Below, one piece after another: positions 44,627 through 55,031 of a DNA stretch of 64,000 bases. The stretch's first letter is position 1. Every line of letters begins with the position of its first letter. Source of the DNA: Pseudomonas sp. MTM4 (GTDB lineage: Bacteria > Pseudomonadota > Gammaproteobacteria > Pseudomonadales > Pseudomonadaceae). Under the pieces are notes generated by a model, which saw only the letters and a program-made list of their open reading frames with translations, had not been told where the DNA came from and ran no database searches. A program made the translations under genes and the position numbers. Location of the stretch: contig NZ_CP048411.1 of the NCBI RefSeq assembly GCF_019355055.1, positions 620,001 to 684,000 on the forward strand. Direction: 5' to 3'.

Positions 44627-46495
44627 CTAGTTATACGAACCTTTGCCGGGCATCTTGATGCCGTGCTGATTCACGCGGCGGTAAAGGGTCGCACGGGAAA
44701 TTCCCAGCTCCTGTGCAGCAAGTACCGGCTTCCAGCGATTGCGTACGAGCGTGTCGATCAGCGCTTGACGTTCCGGGTCTCCTGCTGACGTTTCCTCCCC
44801 GTTCACCGGGGCGCTGATAGCGAGCGTTACCGGCAAGTCTTCGACACCGATCACCTGGCTGGCGCACACCGCACAGGCATATCGCAGCGCATGATGCAGC
44901 TGGCGCATATTGCCGGGCCAACTGTAGTTCAACAGCATCTCCAAGGCCGCGTCACTCAGTTGGAAGCGCTCTGCGGATCGCGTGAATTCTTCGTCCAAGA
45001 GCTTATTGATCAAGGCCAATTTATCGGTGCGCTCGCGCAATGGCGGGATATCGAAGCGCGCGCCGTTCAAGCGGAAGTACAGGTCTTCACGGAAGGTACC
45101 TTGCTCGACCAGCGTCACGAGATCGCGGTGGCTGGCACACACGACCTGAATGTCGATGGGCTGTGGGCGTGAGGCGCCTAATGGCGACACTTGGCCTTCG
45201 CTCAACGCCCGCAGCAGGCGGGTCTGCAGTGTGAGCGGCATATCGCCGATTTCATCAAGAAATAACGTGCCGCCATCGGCCTGTTGCAGTAGACCCCGCA
45301 TGCCTTTACTTGATGCGCCGGTGAAGGCGCCGGCCGAATAGCCGAACAGCTCACTTTCGATCAAGTTTTCGGGTATCGCCGCACAATTGATGGCGACGAA
45401 GGGCTTGTCCTTGCGTTTGCTGGCTGCATGCAACTGCAACGCGAAGTGCTCTTTGCCAGCGCCTGTCTCACCATGAATCAATACCGGCAGCCCCCGGTCC
45501 TTGACGCGCACCGCCAGTTCAAGAGTTCGGGCAACCGTTGGATCGAGCGCTTCGACCACCTTGCCGGTTGCACGTGCGCTCGGACGGCGTCTTGGCGCTT
45601 TGAGTCGCACATGTAGGTTCAGCGCAGATAGGTAATGAACCGTGTCATCAGCGCGATCAGGAAGCCGGTCTGAAATAAAGGCTTCATCGACGGTATCCGG
45701 AATTCGGCCGTGACGCTGTAGCAGCAGCCGCCGTGCGGCGGGATTGAGCGCCTGGATCACACCATCGCTATCCCATGCGAACAGGAACTGCGGTTGGCTA
45801 TCGACATACCCGGGAAACGGATGCGCGCGCAACACCCAAAGATCCTGGGTGCTGTACATGAAGTACGCATTTTCGATTTCAGCGGCGCTTTGAATGACCA
45901 TCTGACGGATCAGATGTTGGCTACGCCTGTCATCCGGCGAACGTATGGCGGATACGTCCAAAACGGCGAAAAGCTCGCCGGAAGGGGAAAAGACCGGGGC
46001 GGCAGAGCAGGTGTTGCCGATGAACGCTGCGCGAAAATGATCCTGCTTGTGTACGGTGATCGGCTGCTTATCGATCAGAACCGCACATACGGCGGTGGTG
46101 CCTTCTTCGCTTTCCGTCCAGCACGTGCCGAGGTCGATGCCGGCACGTCGATACTCGCCGCGGATCGTTGAATCGATGCAGTAATCGACGGTGCATCCCA
46201 AGGTATCGGTGAGCATCACGCAATAATCGGCATCGCGCACTCGATGGTGGAGTCGACCAATCTCATCGCCCGCCAGCCTCAGGAAATCGTCGATACGCTC
46301 TCGATGCTCATTGAGTTGGTGTGCTTCGAGCACTCGTGGGCCCTGCAGCGAGCCTGGATCGAGTTGATGGTGCTGCACCGAACGGCGCCAGGAGTCGACG
46401 ATGCTGCTCGGAACGGGAAGCGTCGGCGCGCTTTGGGCGGTGCGTAGCACTCTGCTCACGTGTTCCACATGAGCCTTTGAGTAACCAGAGGACAT
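44627..46495 (-). CDS. Sigma54-dependent activator, AcoR-like (GAF-AAA+-Fis)
   Basis: A 622-aa NtrC-family activator without receiver domain. Residues about 85-215 form a GAF-type sensor (CWTESEEGTTA, NTCSAAPVFSPSGEL). The AAA+ core has Walker A GETGAGKE (342-349), sigma54-contact GAFTGA (389-394) and Walker B FLDEIGD (412-418). A Fis-type HTH closes the protein (AAQELGISRATLYRRV). The layout is that of AcoR, the acetoin catabolism regulator. It faces the SDR/BVMO operon, which has a sigma54 promoter and two upstream palindromes. It should activate that operon in response to a small ketone or alcohol. Confidence 0.93.
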   Translation of the reverse strand: MSSGYSKAHVEHVSRVLRTAQSAPTLPVPSSIVDSWRRSVQHHQLDPGSLQGPRVLEAHQLNEHRERIDDFLRLAGDEIGRLHHRVRDADYCVMLTDTLGCTVDYCIDSTIRGEYRRAGIDLGTCWTESEEGTTAVCAVLIDKQPITVHKQDHFRAAFIGNTCSAAPVFSPSGELFAVLDVSAIRSPDDRRSQHLIRQMVIQSAAEIENAYFMYSTQDLWVLRAHPFPGYVDSQPQFLFAWDSDGVIQALNPAARRLLLQRHGRIPDTVDEAFISDRLPDRADDTVHYLSALNLHVRLKAPRRRPSARATGKVVEALDPTVARTLELAVRVKDRGLPVLIHGETGAGKEHFALQLHAASKRKDKPFVAINCAAIPENLIESELFGYSAGAFTGASSKGMRGLLQQADGGTLFLDEIGDMPLTLQTRLLRALSEGQVSPLGASRPQPIDIQVVCASHRDLVTLVEQGTFREDLYFRLNGARFDIPPLRERTDKLALINKLLDEEFTRSAERFQLSDAALEMLLNYSWPGNMRQLHHALRYACAVCASQVIGVEDLPVTLAISAPVNGEETSAGDPERQALIDTLVRNRWKPVLAAQELGISRATLYRRVNQHGIKMPGKGSYN

Positions 46496-46585
46496 GTTAC
46501 CTCCGCATGGTCAATTCTAATTTTTGTACGGCCATTTAATGCGTGTTGACCGGTGTCCACAAGCTGAATCGATTTGCGTTACAGG

Positions 46586-46604
46586 GTGAGACATAACGTC
46601 TCAC
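46586..46604. promoter_or_regulatory. Upstream activator site 1 (GTGAGAC-N5-GTCTCAC)
   Basis: A perfect 7-bp inverted repeat with spacer ATAAC, about 120-140 bp upstream of the sigma54 promoter at 46724. A second, slightly degenerate copy with the same spacer starts at 46631, 43 bp centre to centre, about four helical turns. This is the layout of enhancer pairs for NtrC-family activators. Confidence 0.75.
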
Positions 46605-46630
46605 CGTTCTCCCTTCGTCCCGCTCATCGC

Positions 46631-46645
46631 GAGACATAACGTCTT
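46631..46645. promoter_or_regulatory. Upstream activator site 2 (GAGAC-ATAAC-GTCTT)
   Basis: This repeats the core of site 1 (GAGACATAACGTCT) with one mismatch in the outer arm. It is likely bound by the divergent sigma54 activator. Confidence 0.7.
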
Positions 46646-46723
46646 GATCGGCTGCGATCGCAATTCGCCTTTCGCGATGCTGGAAGCGCTCTGGAACGGC
46701 GCTTTGAGCTGACAGCTCTAAGA

Positions 46724-46740
46724 TTGGCACCTGATTTGCT
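46724..46740 (+). promoter_or_regulatory. Sigma54 (-24/-12) promoter
   Basis: TTGGCAC-CTGAT-TTGCT matches the sigma54 consensus with the GG and GC at the required 10-bp spacing. It lies 63 bp before the SDR start at 46803 and downstream of the two activator sites. Confidence 0.85.
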
Positions 46741-46802
46741 CCATCTGTCTCAGCGAACCGCCATGAGCGGTCGCATTCAACAACAATAATTAGAGGCATC
46801 TC

Positions 46803-47603
46803 ATGAGCGAATCTACTGCTGTCGAGTTTTCCCTGGTCGGCAAGGTTGCCCTGGTAACAGGCGCTGGCCGCGGTATTGGCCAAGGCATCGCCTTGAGCCT
46901 GGCAAAAGCCGGCGCTGATCTGGTACTCGCCGACTATGACCTCGGCATCGCTGAAGAAGCTGCCGCCCTTGTGCGTGCAATTGGTCGCCGCGCCATCACC
47001 TTGCAAGTGGACGTAAGCCAACCCGACAGCGTTGGTGCAATGATCGAGCAGGTGCGCGAGCACTACGGTCGCCTGGATGTAGCCGTCAACAACGCGGGCG
47101 TAGTGAGTTTGGGTAAGGTCGACGAGCTGCCAGTCAGCGAGTGGGACCGCATCATGAACATCAACGCACGCGGCGTATTCCTCTGTTGCCAGGCTGAACT
47201 GCGGCTGATGCGTGAGCACAGGTTCGGTCGCATCATCAATCTGGCATCGATCGCCGGCAAGGTCGGTTTTCCAGACCTGTCTCACTACAGCGCATCCAAA
47301 TTCGCTGTCATCGGTTTTTCCAACGCATTCGCCAAAGAAGTCGCCCGTGAAGGCATCACGGTCAACGCGCTGTGCCCCGGTGTCGTTGGTACTGGCATGT
47401 GGCGCGGTGACGAGGGCCTGTCCAGCCGTTGGGCTGAGCCGGGCGAAACCGAGGAGCAATCCTGGGAGCGGCATCAGGCGGCCCTGCTACCGCAAGGCGA
47501 AGCGCAAACCGTCGAGGACATGGGCCAATTGGCGGTCTACCTCGCCTGCGCGCCTCATGTCACAGGCCAGGCAATCGCGGTGGATGGTGGCTTCTCGCTG
47601 TAA
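46803..47603 (+). CDS. SDR alcohol dehydrogenase, probable cyclohexanol dehydrogenase type
   Basis: A 266-aa classical SDR. It has TGAGRGIG (about 20-27), Asp after beta-2 (VLADYD) favouring NAD+, NNAG, the catalytic Ser in LASIAGKVGF, and YSASK. It is the first gene under the sigma54 promoter, and the BVMO gene follows. It should oxidise the cyclic or secondary alcohol to the ketone that the BVMO uses, as ChnA does. The C-terminal TGQAIAVDGGFSL is standard. Confidence 0.88.
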   Translation: MSESTAVEFSLVGKVALVTGAGRGIGQGIALSLAKAGADLVLADYDLGIAEEAAALVRAIGRRAITLQVDVSQPDSVGAMIEQVREHYGRLDVAVNNAGVVSLGKVDELPVSEWDRIMNINARGVFLCCQAELRLMREHRFGRIINLASIAGKVGFPDLSHYSASKFAVIGFSNAFAKEVAREGITVNALCPGVVGTGMWRGDEGLSSRWAEPGETEEQSWERHQAALLPQGEAQTVEDMGQLAVYLACAPHVTGQAIAVDGGFSL

Positions 47604-47760
47604 CTAAGAGCGGAGCGGGTCGGGCTGATCCGCTCACTTCACCTATCGAGTTCGACACGCCCCCGATCTTGTTTTTGGGGGAGACGGTACCGGCTTGCCT
47701 GAAGATTCTCTTAGCGAACGAGCGATGACTTCAGGCGCACCGATCAATCAGGAGAACACA

Positions 47761-49431
47761 ATGACAACTACAGTTCTGGCAAAACGCTCCGTTGGCACCA
47801 ACGTGACCAACTTTGACGCAATTATCATTGGTGCTGGTTTTGGTGGCATCTATATGCTGAAAAAACTGCGCGACGAGCTTGGTTTGAAGGTGCGCGCCTT
47901 CGACAAGGCAGCTGGCGTTGGGGGCACCTGGTTCTGGAATCGTTATCCAGGCGCCTTGTCCGATAGCGAAACCTTCGTGTACTGCTTCTCGTGGGATCGC
48001 GAGCTTTGCCAGGAGTGGGACATCACCACGCGCTACGTCGACCAGCCGCAGATCCTGTCCTACCTGAACCATGCGGTTGATCGCCACGACCTGCGTAAGG
48101 ACATCCAACTGGAAACGGCGATCACCTCGGCCGTGTTCGACGAACAAACCAACCGCTGGTCCGTCACCACTGATGATGGTCATCGGTACAGCGCCAAGTA
48201 CCTGGTCACCGCGCTTGGCCTGCTGTCGGCCACCAATGTGCCGAAGATCAAGGGCATGGAGCAGTTCAAGGGCAAGATGTACCACACCGCCAATTGGCCG
48301 GCCGATGCCGTTCTGGAGGGCAAGCGCGTCGGCGTCATAGGCACGGGCTCGACCGGTTGCCAGGTGATTACGGCCATTGCGCCTACCGTTGACCATCTCA
48401 CCGTGTTCCAGCGCTCCGCGCAGTACACCGTCCCTGTCGGCAATGGTCCGGTTAGCCGCGAGTACGTCGACGACATCAAGCGTAACTATGATGCAATCTG
48501 GCAACAGGTACGCTCGTCTCGCCTGGCGTTCGGTTTCGAGGAAAGCGATATCCCAACGATGAGCGTGTCGCCGGAAGAGCGTAAACAAATCTTCCAGCGT
48601 GCCTGGGACGGCGGTGGCGGATTCCGCTTCATGTTCCAGACCTTCAACGACATTGCGATCGACGAGCAAGCCAATCGGGCCGCTCAGGATTTCATTCGCG
48701 AGAAAATCGGTGAAATCGTCAAGGATCCGGAAACGGCGCGCAAGTTGATGCCACGCGACCTCTATGCGAAACGTCCGCTGTGCGACAGCGGCTACTACGC
48801 CACTTTCAATCGGCCGAATGTGTCCCTGGTCGACGTAAAAGCCAACCCGATCGAGGAAATCACCGAAGCGGGCATTCGTACCGCCGATGGCGTGGAGCGC
48901 GAGCTGGACGTGCTGGTGTTCGCGACCGGTTTCGACGCGGTGGACGGCAACTACAAACGCATCGATATCCGCGGCCGGAATGACGTCAGCATCAAGGATC
49001 ACTGGAACGAAGGGCCGTCCAGCTATCTGTCGGTGGCGACCGCCAACTTCCCCAACATGTTCATGATTCTCGGCCCGAACGGCCCGTTCACCAACCTGCC
49101 GCCCACCATCGAGACAGAGGTGGAGTGGGTATCCGACATGATCGGCTTCATGGAAGAAAAAGAGCTGGCCTGCATGGAGCCCGATACTGAATCTGAACGC
49201 CAGTGGGGCGTGACCTGCCGCGAGATCGCCGATCAGACGCTGTTTGCCAAGGCCGATTCCTGGATATTCGGAGCCAACATACCCGGTAAGACCAACTCTG
49301 TTTACTTCTATATGGGCGGTTTGGGCCCGTTCAGAGACATTCTCGCGTCGGTCCAGAACGAAGGCTATCGAGGTTTCAAGTTCACGAGCCTGAGCCCGTC
49401 CGGTAGCTACGCCCAAAAAGCCCAGCATTGA
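47761..49431 (+). CDS. Baeyer-Villiger monooxygenase, cyclohexanone monooxygenase-like
   Basis: A 556-aa type I BVMO. FAD motif GAGFGG (24-29), the second fingerprint GTWFWNRYPGALSD (55-68), the BVMO fingerprint FKGKMYHTANWP (169-180), and the NADPH motif GTGSTG (194-199). Long stretches resemble, from memory, Acinetobacter ChnB (LMPRDLYAKRPLCDSGYY, FATGFDAVDGNY, FMILGPNGPFTNLPP). It inserts oxygen next to a ketone to give an ester or lactone, with NADPH and O2. ATG 47761 follows AGGAGAACACA. Cyclohexanone or a related ring ketone is the best substrate guess. Confidence 0.92.
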   Translation: MTTTVLAKRSVGTNVTNFDAIIIGAGFGGIYMLKKLRDELGLKVRAFDKAAGVGGTWFWNRYPGALSDSETFVYCFSWDRELCQEWDITTRYVDQPQILSYLNHAVDRHDLRKDIQLETAITSAVFDEQTNRWSVTTDDGHRYSAKYLVTALGLLSATNVPKIKGMEQFKGKMYHTANWPADAVLEGKRVGVIGTGSTGCQVITAIAPTVDHLTVFQRSAQYTVPVGNGPVSREYVDDIKRNYDAIWQQVRSSRLAFGFEESDIPTMSVSPEERKQIFQRAWDGGGGFRFMFQTFNDIAIDEQANRAAQDFIREKIGEIVKDPETARKLMPRDLYAKRPLCDSGYYATFNRPNVSLVDVKANPIEEITEAGIRTADGVERELDVLVFATGFDAVDGNYKRIDIRGRNDVSIKDHWNEGPSSYLSVATANFPNMFMILGPNGPFTNLPPTIETEVEWVSDMIGFMEEKELACMEPDTESERQWGVTCREIADQTLFAKADSWIFGANIPGKTNSVYFYMGGLGPFRDILASVQNEGYRGFKFTSLSPSGSYAQKAQH

Positions 49432-49534
49432 CCGGAACATCAACGCGAAGAAAGCGCACTCGTTGCCGCCTCGCGAGGGCGAGTGCGTTCGTACGGCGCC
49501 CGTGAGGCGCCGCGTATCCGACGGAGAACATGCA

Positions 49535-50983
49535 GTGAACCTGAAAAAAAACGAACTGTTTCGTCAGCATGCCTATATCGACGGCGAGTGGATCGGTGCC
49601 GACAGTGCCGCCACCATCACTGTCGGCAACCCATCGACCGGCGCAGTCATCGGCCATGTTCCGCGCATGGGTGGGGCGGAAACCCGTCGCGCCATTGAGG
49701 CGGCAGACCGTGCTTTGCCTGCCTGGCGAGCCCTCTCGGCGAAAGAGCGGGCCATTACATTACGCCGCTGGTACGAGCTGATCATCGAAAACCAGGAAGA
49801 CTTGGCTCACATCATGACCCTCGAACAGGGCAAGCCCCTTGCCGAAGCGCGTGGCGAGATCGTTTTCGCGGCTTCCTATATCGAGTGGTATGCGGAGGAG
49901 GGCAAGCGCATCTACGGCGATGTGATCCCGGGCTCTGCCGACAAGCGCTTGCTGGTACTCAAGCAGCCCGTAGGGGTGTGCGCCGCTATCACGCCCTGGA
50001 ACTTCCCGAGCGCGATGATTACCCGCAAGGCAGGCCCGGCGTTAGCCGCGGGTTGCACCATGGTGATCAAGCCGGCTTCGCAAACGCCCTTTTCGGCGCT
50101 GGCCTTGGTGGAGCTTGCCGAGCAAGCCGGCATCCCGAAAGGTGTGCTGTCGGTCGTGACCGGCTCGGCCGCCGAGATTGCCGAAGAGCTGACCAGCAAC
50201 CCGGTGGTCCGCAAGATCTCTTTCACCGGCTCCACCGAAATTGGCCGCACGATCATGGAGAAGTGCGCCCATGACATCAAAAAGATATCCCTCGAGCTCG
50301 GTGGCAATGCGCCGTTCATCGTCTTCGAGGATGCCGACCTGGACGCCGCCGTAGAGGGCGCCCTTGCCTCTAAATTCCGCAACGCCGGCCAGACCTGCGT
50401 ATGCGCGAATCGCCTGTATGTTCACGACAAGGTCTATGAGGCGTTCGTCGACAAGCTGGCCGCTGCTGTAGGTAGGTTGAAAATCGGGGATGGCTTGACC
50501 GAGGGCACCACCATCGGCCCGCTGATCGATGAAAAAGCGGTCGCCAAGGTTCGCGAGCATATCGAGGACGCCATCGGGAAAGGGGCCAAGGTGCTTCAGG
50601 GCGGTGCGGCGCATCAACAGGGAGGCAACTTTTTCCAGCCGACGATCCTGGTCGACGTGCCGGATAACGCTCGCGTATCGAAAGAGGAAACCTTCGGCCC
50701 CCTGGCTCCGGTGTTCCGCTTCTTCGATGACGCCGAAGTCATCCGCAAGGCCAACGATACCGAGTTCGGGCTAGCCGCCTACTTCTATGCGAGCGATCTG
50801 GGGCGCGTGTTCCGGATCGGCGAGGCGCTGGAGTACGGCATCGTCGGCGTGAATACCGGAATCATCAGCTCCGAGGCGGCGCCCTTTGGCGGCATCAAGG
50901 CCTCCGGCGTCGGGCGCGAAGGATCCAAGTACGGGATCGAGGATTACCTCGAAATCAAATATCTCTGCCTGGCGGGAATCTAG
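49535..50983 (+). CDS. NAD(P)+-dependent succinate/dicarboxylate semialdehyde dehydrogenase (GabD-like)
   Basis: A 482-aa ALDH. The GTG at 49535 with GGAGAA upstream is chosen over the earlier frame start. ITPWNFPSAMITRK, SQTPFSALALVELAEQAGIP in parts (TPFSALALVELAE), Glu254 in ELGGNAP and Cys288 in AGQTCVCANRLYV mark the GabD branch. In this operon it would oxidise the semialdehyde from the opened lactone (for example 6-oxohexanoate) to the dicarboxylate that feeds the CoA-transferase. The exact chain length is inference. Confidence 0.9.
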   Translation: MNLKKNELFRQHAYIDGEWIGADSAATITVGNPSTGAVIGHVPRMGGAETRRAIEAADRALPAWRALSAKERAITLRRWYELIIENQEDLAHIMTLEQGKPLAEARGEIVFAASYIEWYAEEGKRIYGDVIPGSADKRLLVLKQPVGVCAAITPWNFPSAMITRKAGPALAAGCTMVIKPASQTPFSALALVELAEQAGIPKGVLSVVTGSAAEIAEELTSNPVVRKISFTGSTEIGRTIMEKCAHDIKKISLELGGNAPFIVFEDADLDAAVEGALASKFRNAGQTCVCANRLYVHDKVYEAFVDKLAAAVGRLKIGDGLTEGTTIGPLIDEKAVAKVREHIEDAIGKGAKVLQGGAAHQQGGNFFQPTILVDVPDNARVSKEETFGPLAPVFRFFDDAEVIRKANDTEFGLAAYFYASDLGRVFRIGEALEYGIVGVNTGIISSEAAPFGGIKASGVGREGSKYGIEDYLEIKYLCLAGI

Positions 50984-51113
50984 CTGACCTGACTGGGCAT
51001 TGAGGTCAGGCCACGCTCGTCTTGCATTGATCACTATTCCCCAAGCTGCAACGGCCCTGCCTTGCGGATTGGATAACGCTGTGTCGTAACCATAACAACA
51101 AGGACCAATCGAC

Positions 51114-52445
51114 ATGAATAACCTCTGGCGCCTGTCCGTAGGGCTAAGCCTCTTTGCATGCATCGCTTTTCCCGCTACTGCTGCCGGCGAGTCGTCCCGA
51201 TGGGGCTTAGGGGACTGGGGCGGCACTCGCACTGAACTGCTCAAAAAGGGTGTGAACTTCACCATCGGCTACGTCGGTGAGGGTGCTGCCAATCTCGATG
51301 GCGGCTACAACGATGACCGCACCGCCCGATACACTTCGCAGTGGGCGTTGGGCGCCAATCTGGACCTGCAGAAGCTGCTTGGCTGGAGCGCCGCCGAGTT
51401 CCAGTTGTTGGTCACCGAGAGAAGCGGCAAAAACCTGTCTAACGAACGCATCGGCGATCCCCGTACCGGGCAGCTCAGCTCCGTACAGGAGGTATGGGGG
51501 CGCGGGCAAACCTGGCGCCTGACACAAATGTGGTATCGCCAACGGTTTTTCGATGAGGCGCTGGATCTCAAGATTGGGCGCATGGGCGTCAACGAGGACT
51601 TCAACAGCTTCCCTTGCGACTTCCAGAGCCTGGCGTTCTGCGCCGCTCCCATCGGCAACGTAGCGGGGGATGTCTGGTACAGCGGTCCCGTCAGCCAGTG
51701 GGCGCTACGTGCCAAATACAACCTGGATGACCACTGGGCGGTGCAGATCGGAGTGTTCGAGCAGAATCCTTCGAATCTGGAAGTCGGTAACGGCTTCAAG
51801 CTCAGCGGTAGTGGCACCCAGGGAGCATTGGTCCCGATAGAGGTGATCTGGAAGCCAACCGTGGGTACCCATGCGCTACCAGGCGAATACCGACTTGGCT
51901 ATTACCACAGCAGCGCCAGTGCCAACGACATTTACGAGGACGTCGATGGCCGCCCGCAAGGAGTGACCGGTATGACCGCAAAAAGCCGTAGCAGCAAAAG
52001 TGGTTGGTGGGTCATGGGCCGGCAGCAGCTAACGTCGCGCAACGGCGATGCGTCCCGTGGCTTGAGCGTTTTCGCCAGCTTCACCTTCCATGACCAAGAA
52101 ACCAGCAGTATCGACAGTTTTCAGAACCTCGGGCTGGTCTACAACGGACCGTTCGATGCTCGCCCCAACGACGATATCGGTCTGGGGATCGCTCGCATCC
52201 ATATCAACGACGACGTCAGCAAGCGTCAGCGCCAGATCAATGCTGCCAATGCCATTACCGACTATGACAACCCGCAGTACGTTCCGGTGCAGCACAGCGA
52301 ATACAACATTGAACTCAACTACGGTGTGCATGTTACCGACTGGCTGACCGTTCGCCCGAACTTGCAATACGTCCGCCACCCGGGCGGTGTTTATGAAGTC
52401 GATAACGCACTCGTCGCTGGCGTGAAGCTGCAAGCGAACTTCTGA
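51114..52445 (+). CDS. OprB-family carbohydrate-type porin
   Basis: A 443-aa outer-membrane beta-barrel of the carbohydrate-selective porin (OprB, PF04966) type. The signal peptide is about 1-23 (LFACIAFPATAAGES). WGLGDWGGTRTELLKKGVNF is the standard family start; aromatic-ended strands follow to the terminal Phe (LQANF). It lies among the BVMO genes, so it probably lets the substrate into the periplasm. OprB relatives near such clusters may not be sugar channels. Confidence 0.88.
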   Translation: MNNLWRLSVGLSLFACIAFPATAAGESSRWGLGDWGGTRTELLKKGVNFTIGYVGEGAANLDGGYNDDRTARYTSQWALGANLDLQKLLGWSAAEFQLLVTERSGKNLSNERIGDPRTGQLSSVQEVWGRGQTWRLTQMWYRQRFFDEALDLKIGRMGVNEDFNSFPCDFQSLAFCAAPIGNVAGDVWYSGPVSQWALRAKYNLDDHWAVQIGVFEQNPSNLEVGNGFKLSGSGTQGALVPIEVIWKPTVGTHALPGEYRLGYYHSSASANDIYEDVDGRPQGVTGMTAKSRSSKSGWWVMGRQQLTSRNGDASRGLSVFASFTFHDQETSSIDSFQNLGLVYNGPFDARPNDDIGLGIARIHINDDVSKRQRQINAANAITDYDNPQYVPVQHSEYNIELNYGVHVTDWLTVRPNLQYVRHPGGVYEVDNALVAGVKLQANF

Positions 52446-52502
52446 GCCCGCGAGATCCTGTGCGCAGCTGTACCCGCTGTTTGATTTCCCATAACAATTT
52501 AG

Positions 52503-53297
<795 letters not shown>

Positions 53298-53362
53298 GTG
53301 GCGTTGAGCAGGCAGCTGCGTCTGCCAAGAACGCCTGTCGCTGAATAGTACGTGGTGCGTTT

Positions 53363-53401
53363 ACCGGTCATTCTCTGAACCCGAGATGGCCGGTTTTTTT
53401 T
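53363..53401 (+). terminator. Rho-independent terminator of the BVMO operon
   Basis: A 9-bp stem (ACCGGTCAT with ATGGCCGGT, one G-U pair) closes a 14-nt loop and is followed by seven T residues, 66 bp after the SDR stop. Confidence 0.85.
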
Positions 53402-53537
53402 GGGTTGGGTTTGCTGGCTGTTTCCGGCACCACGTTCCGAGGGCTGTGCATATAAGGCCTCACGTTCCGCCAGTATGAAAACTGGAATATCGATGCAGAA
53501 GAATACTGCCGACGCTGACATCTGAAGTGCCGCTGTC

Positions 53538-54863
53538 GGCCGATTCTGTTGAAAAAGTAGGTTTAGCGGCAGCAAGGCGGTCGGATGTACCTGCTGTCGA
53601 AGTGGCTGCAAGCCACTTCAAGTTACCTTTCGGCGTTTCACTGAGCGTCCTTGCTCAGGTTTGAGGGTTAATTCGAGGGTTTCTGCTCGCCACAGGCGTA
53701 CCTATCCCGTGAGCGGTGGCCCTTGAGGCAAAAGCTTGGCCATGCGGCGCAGGTTCTGCACCATCGCAGCCATGGTGAATTCGTCAGTGGCGCCTGTCAG
53801 GCCACGCAGTCGTAAACGGTCGAGTTTCATGATCCGTTTAAGGTGGGCGAAAAGCATCTCCACCTTCTTCCGTTCGCAACGTGAGACGAGGTATTCCGGT
53901 GTCTTGGCGATGCGTCGAGGCACATCGCGGGCAGCCTCATGGATGCTGCGAACGATCTTACGATTCGGTGTGTTGGGGCAGCATTTCGCTTTCAACGGAC
54001 AGGTGACGCAGTCGGTTTGGCTGGAGCGGTAGATGATGGTGTTGGCCTTGGTTACCCGCGATCTTTTCTGGGTGTCGCTTCCACATCCATAATCACACCG
54101 TGCTCAGTGTCGATCAGGTAATTTGTGGAGTAGGCAAAGAAGGCCGGGCCGCCTGGTGCTGCTGTCCAACGGGACTGAGGATCGGTGAGCGAAATCTTCT
54201 TGGGAAGAGCCTCAGCCAACGCATCTTCATCAAGTGCTTCGAGGTACTCGCGCACGGCGCGGCTGCTGAGCTTGGGATCGCTCCAATCGACTTCATCTCC
54301 CACCACCCCACGTTGCCGGCTGGCATCCGCCTTGATGATGCTGGCGTCGACGGCGAAACCTTCGCCCTTGACTAGGCCGGCTGCCATGCAGCGCCGCAGC
54401 ACTTCATTGAACAACCAGCGGAACAGATCGCTGTCACGGAAACGGCCATGGCGATTCTTCGAGAAGGTCGAGTGATTAGGTACTTCGTCTTCCAGACCCA
54501 GCCGGCAGAACCAGCGATAGGCCAGGTTCAGGTGCACCTCTTCGCACAATCGCCGCTCGGAACGAATGCCATAGCAGTAGCCGACGACCAGCATGCGCAC
54601 CATCAATTCCGGGTCAATCGAGGGACGCCCGATGGGGCTATAGAAATCCGCCAGATAGGCGCGCAGATCACTGAGATCCAAGCACTGGTCGATGCTGCGC
54701 AGGAGATGTTGGGCCGGGACGTGATCTTCGAGATTGAACGAGTAGAACAGGCGCTGCTGTCCTCCCGGTAACTGTCCCATCATGCTGTTCGCCTCCACGC
54801 CCGCTGACAAAGCAATTTTGCCAACGGCACGGGGAGGTCGCTACTTTTTCAACAGAATCGGCC
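53538..54863. mobile_element. IS1182-type insertion element with internal deletion
   Basis: Perfect 23-bp terminal inverted repeats lie at 53538-53560 and 54841-54863 (outer end GGCCGATTCTG). Inside is one transposase frame broken in two (see 53702-54783). The element is about 1.33 kb, shorter than the usual 1.7-1.9 kb of the family. No clear target duplication was found next to the ends. It separates the BVMO operon from the CBASS-like operon. With both ends intact it could still be moved in trans. Confidence 0.85.
53702..54783 (-). pseudogene. IS1182-family transposase, internally deleted
   Basis: The N-terminal part (from ATG 54783) has FYSFNLEDHVPAQHLLR, GRPSIDPELMVRMLVVGYCYG in parts, NHSTFSKNRHGRF and the catalytic Asp in FAVDASIIKADASR, as in IS1182 transposases. 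After MDVEATP the frame ends near 54052. In another frame the C-terminal part resumes with CVTCPLKAKCCPN, VEMLFAHLKRIMKLDRLRLRGL and the closing Glu region. Roughly 100 residues normally between these blocks, including the second catalytic acid, are absent. The protein is therefore inactive. Confidence 0.85.
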
Positions 54864-55031
54864 AGAAGCGGACTGTCGGCTTTGAAGAGTAACCAGCGCC
54901 CCGTTAACCTTCGGTGGCGGACGGTCACCGCGATTAGGTGTAGTCAGCGTTGATAAATATCGCTGAAGCGCGACTACGATGCAGGGTAGTGGCACACTGA
55001 CGACCCGATATGGCATTCAGGCAGGACAGGT

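Noticed and set aside
47640..47700. CCCCC/GGGGG hairpin before the BVMO gene as a terminator or second sigma54 promoter
   Set aside because: The stem is only 5 bp with a 12-nt loop and no T-run after it, and the nearby GG...GC spacing is 9 instead of 10 bp.
47731..49443. Antisense open frame of 570 codons opposite the BVMO gene
   Set aside because: The plus strand encodes an unmistakable BVMO. The antisense frame is a GC-rich shadow.
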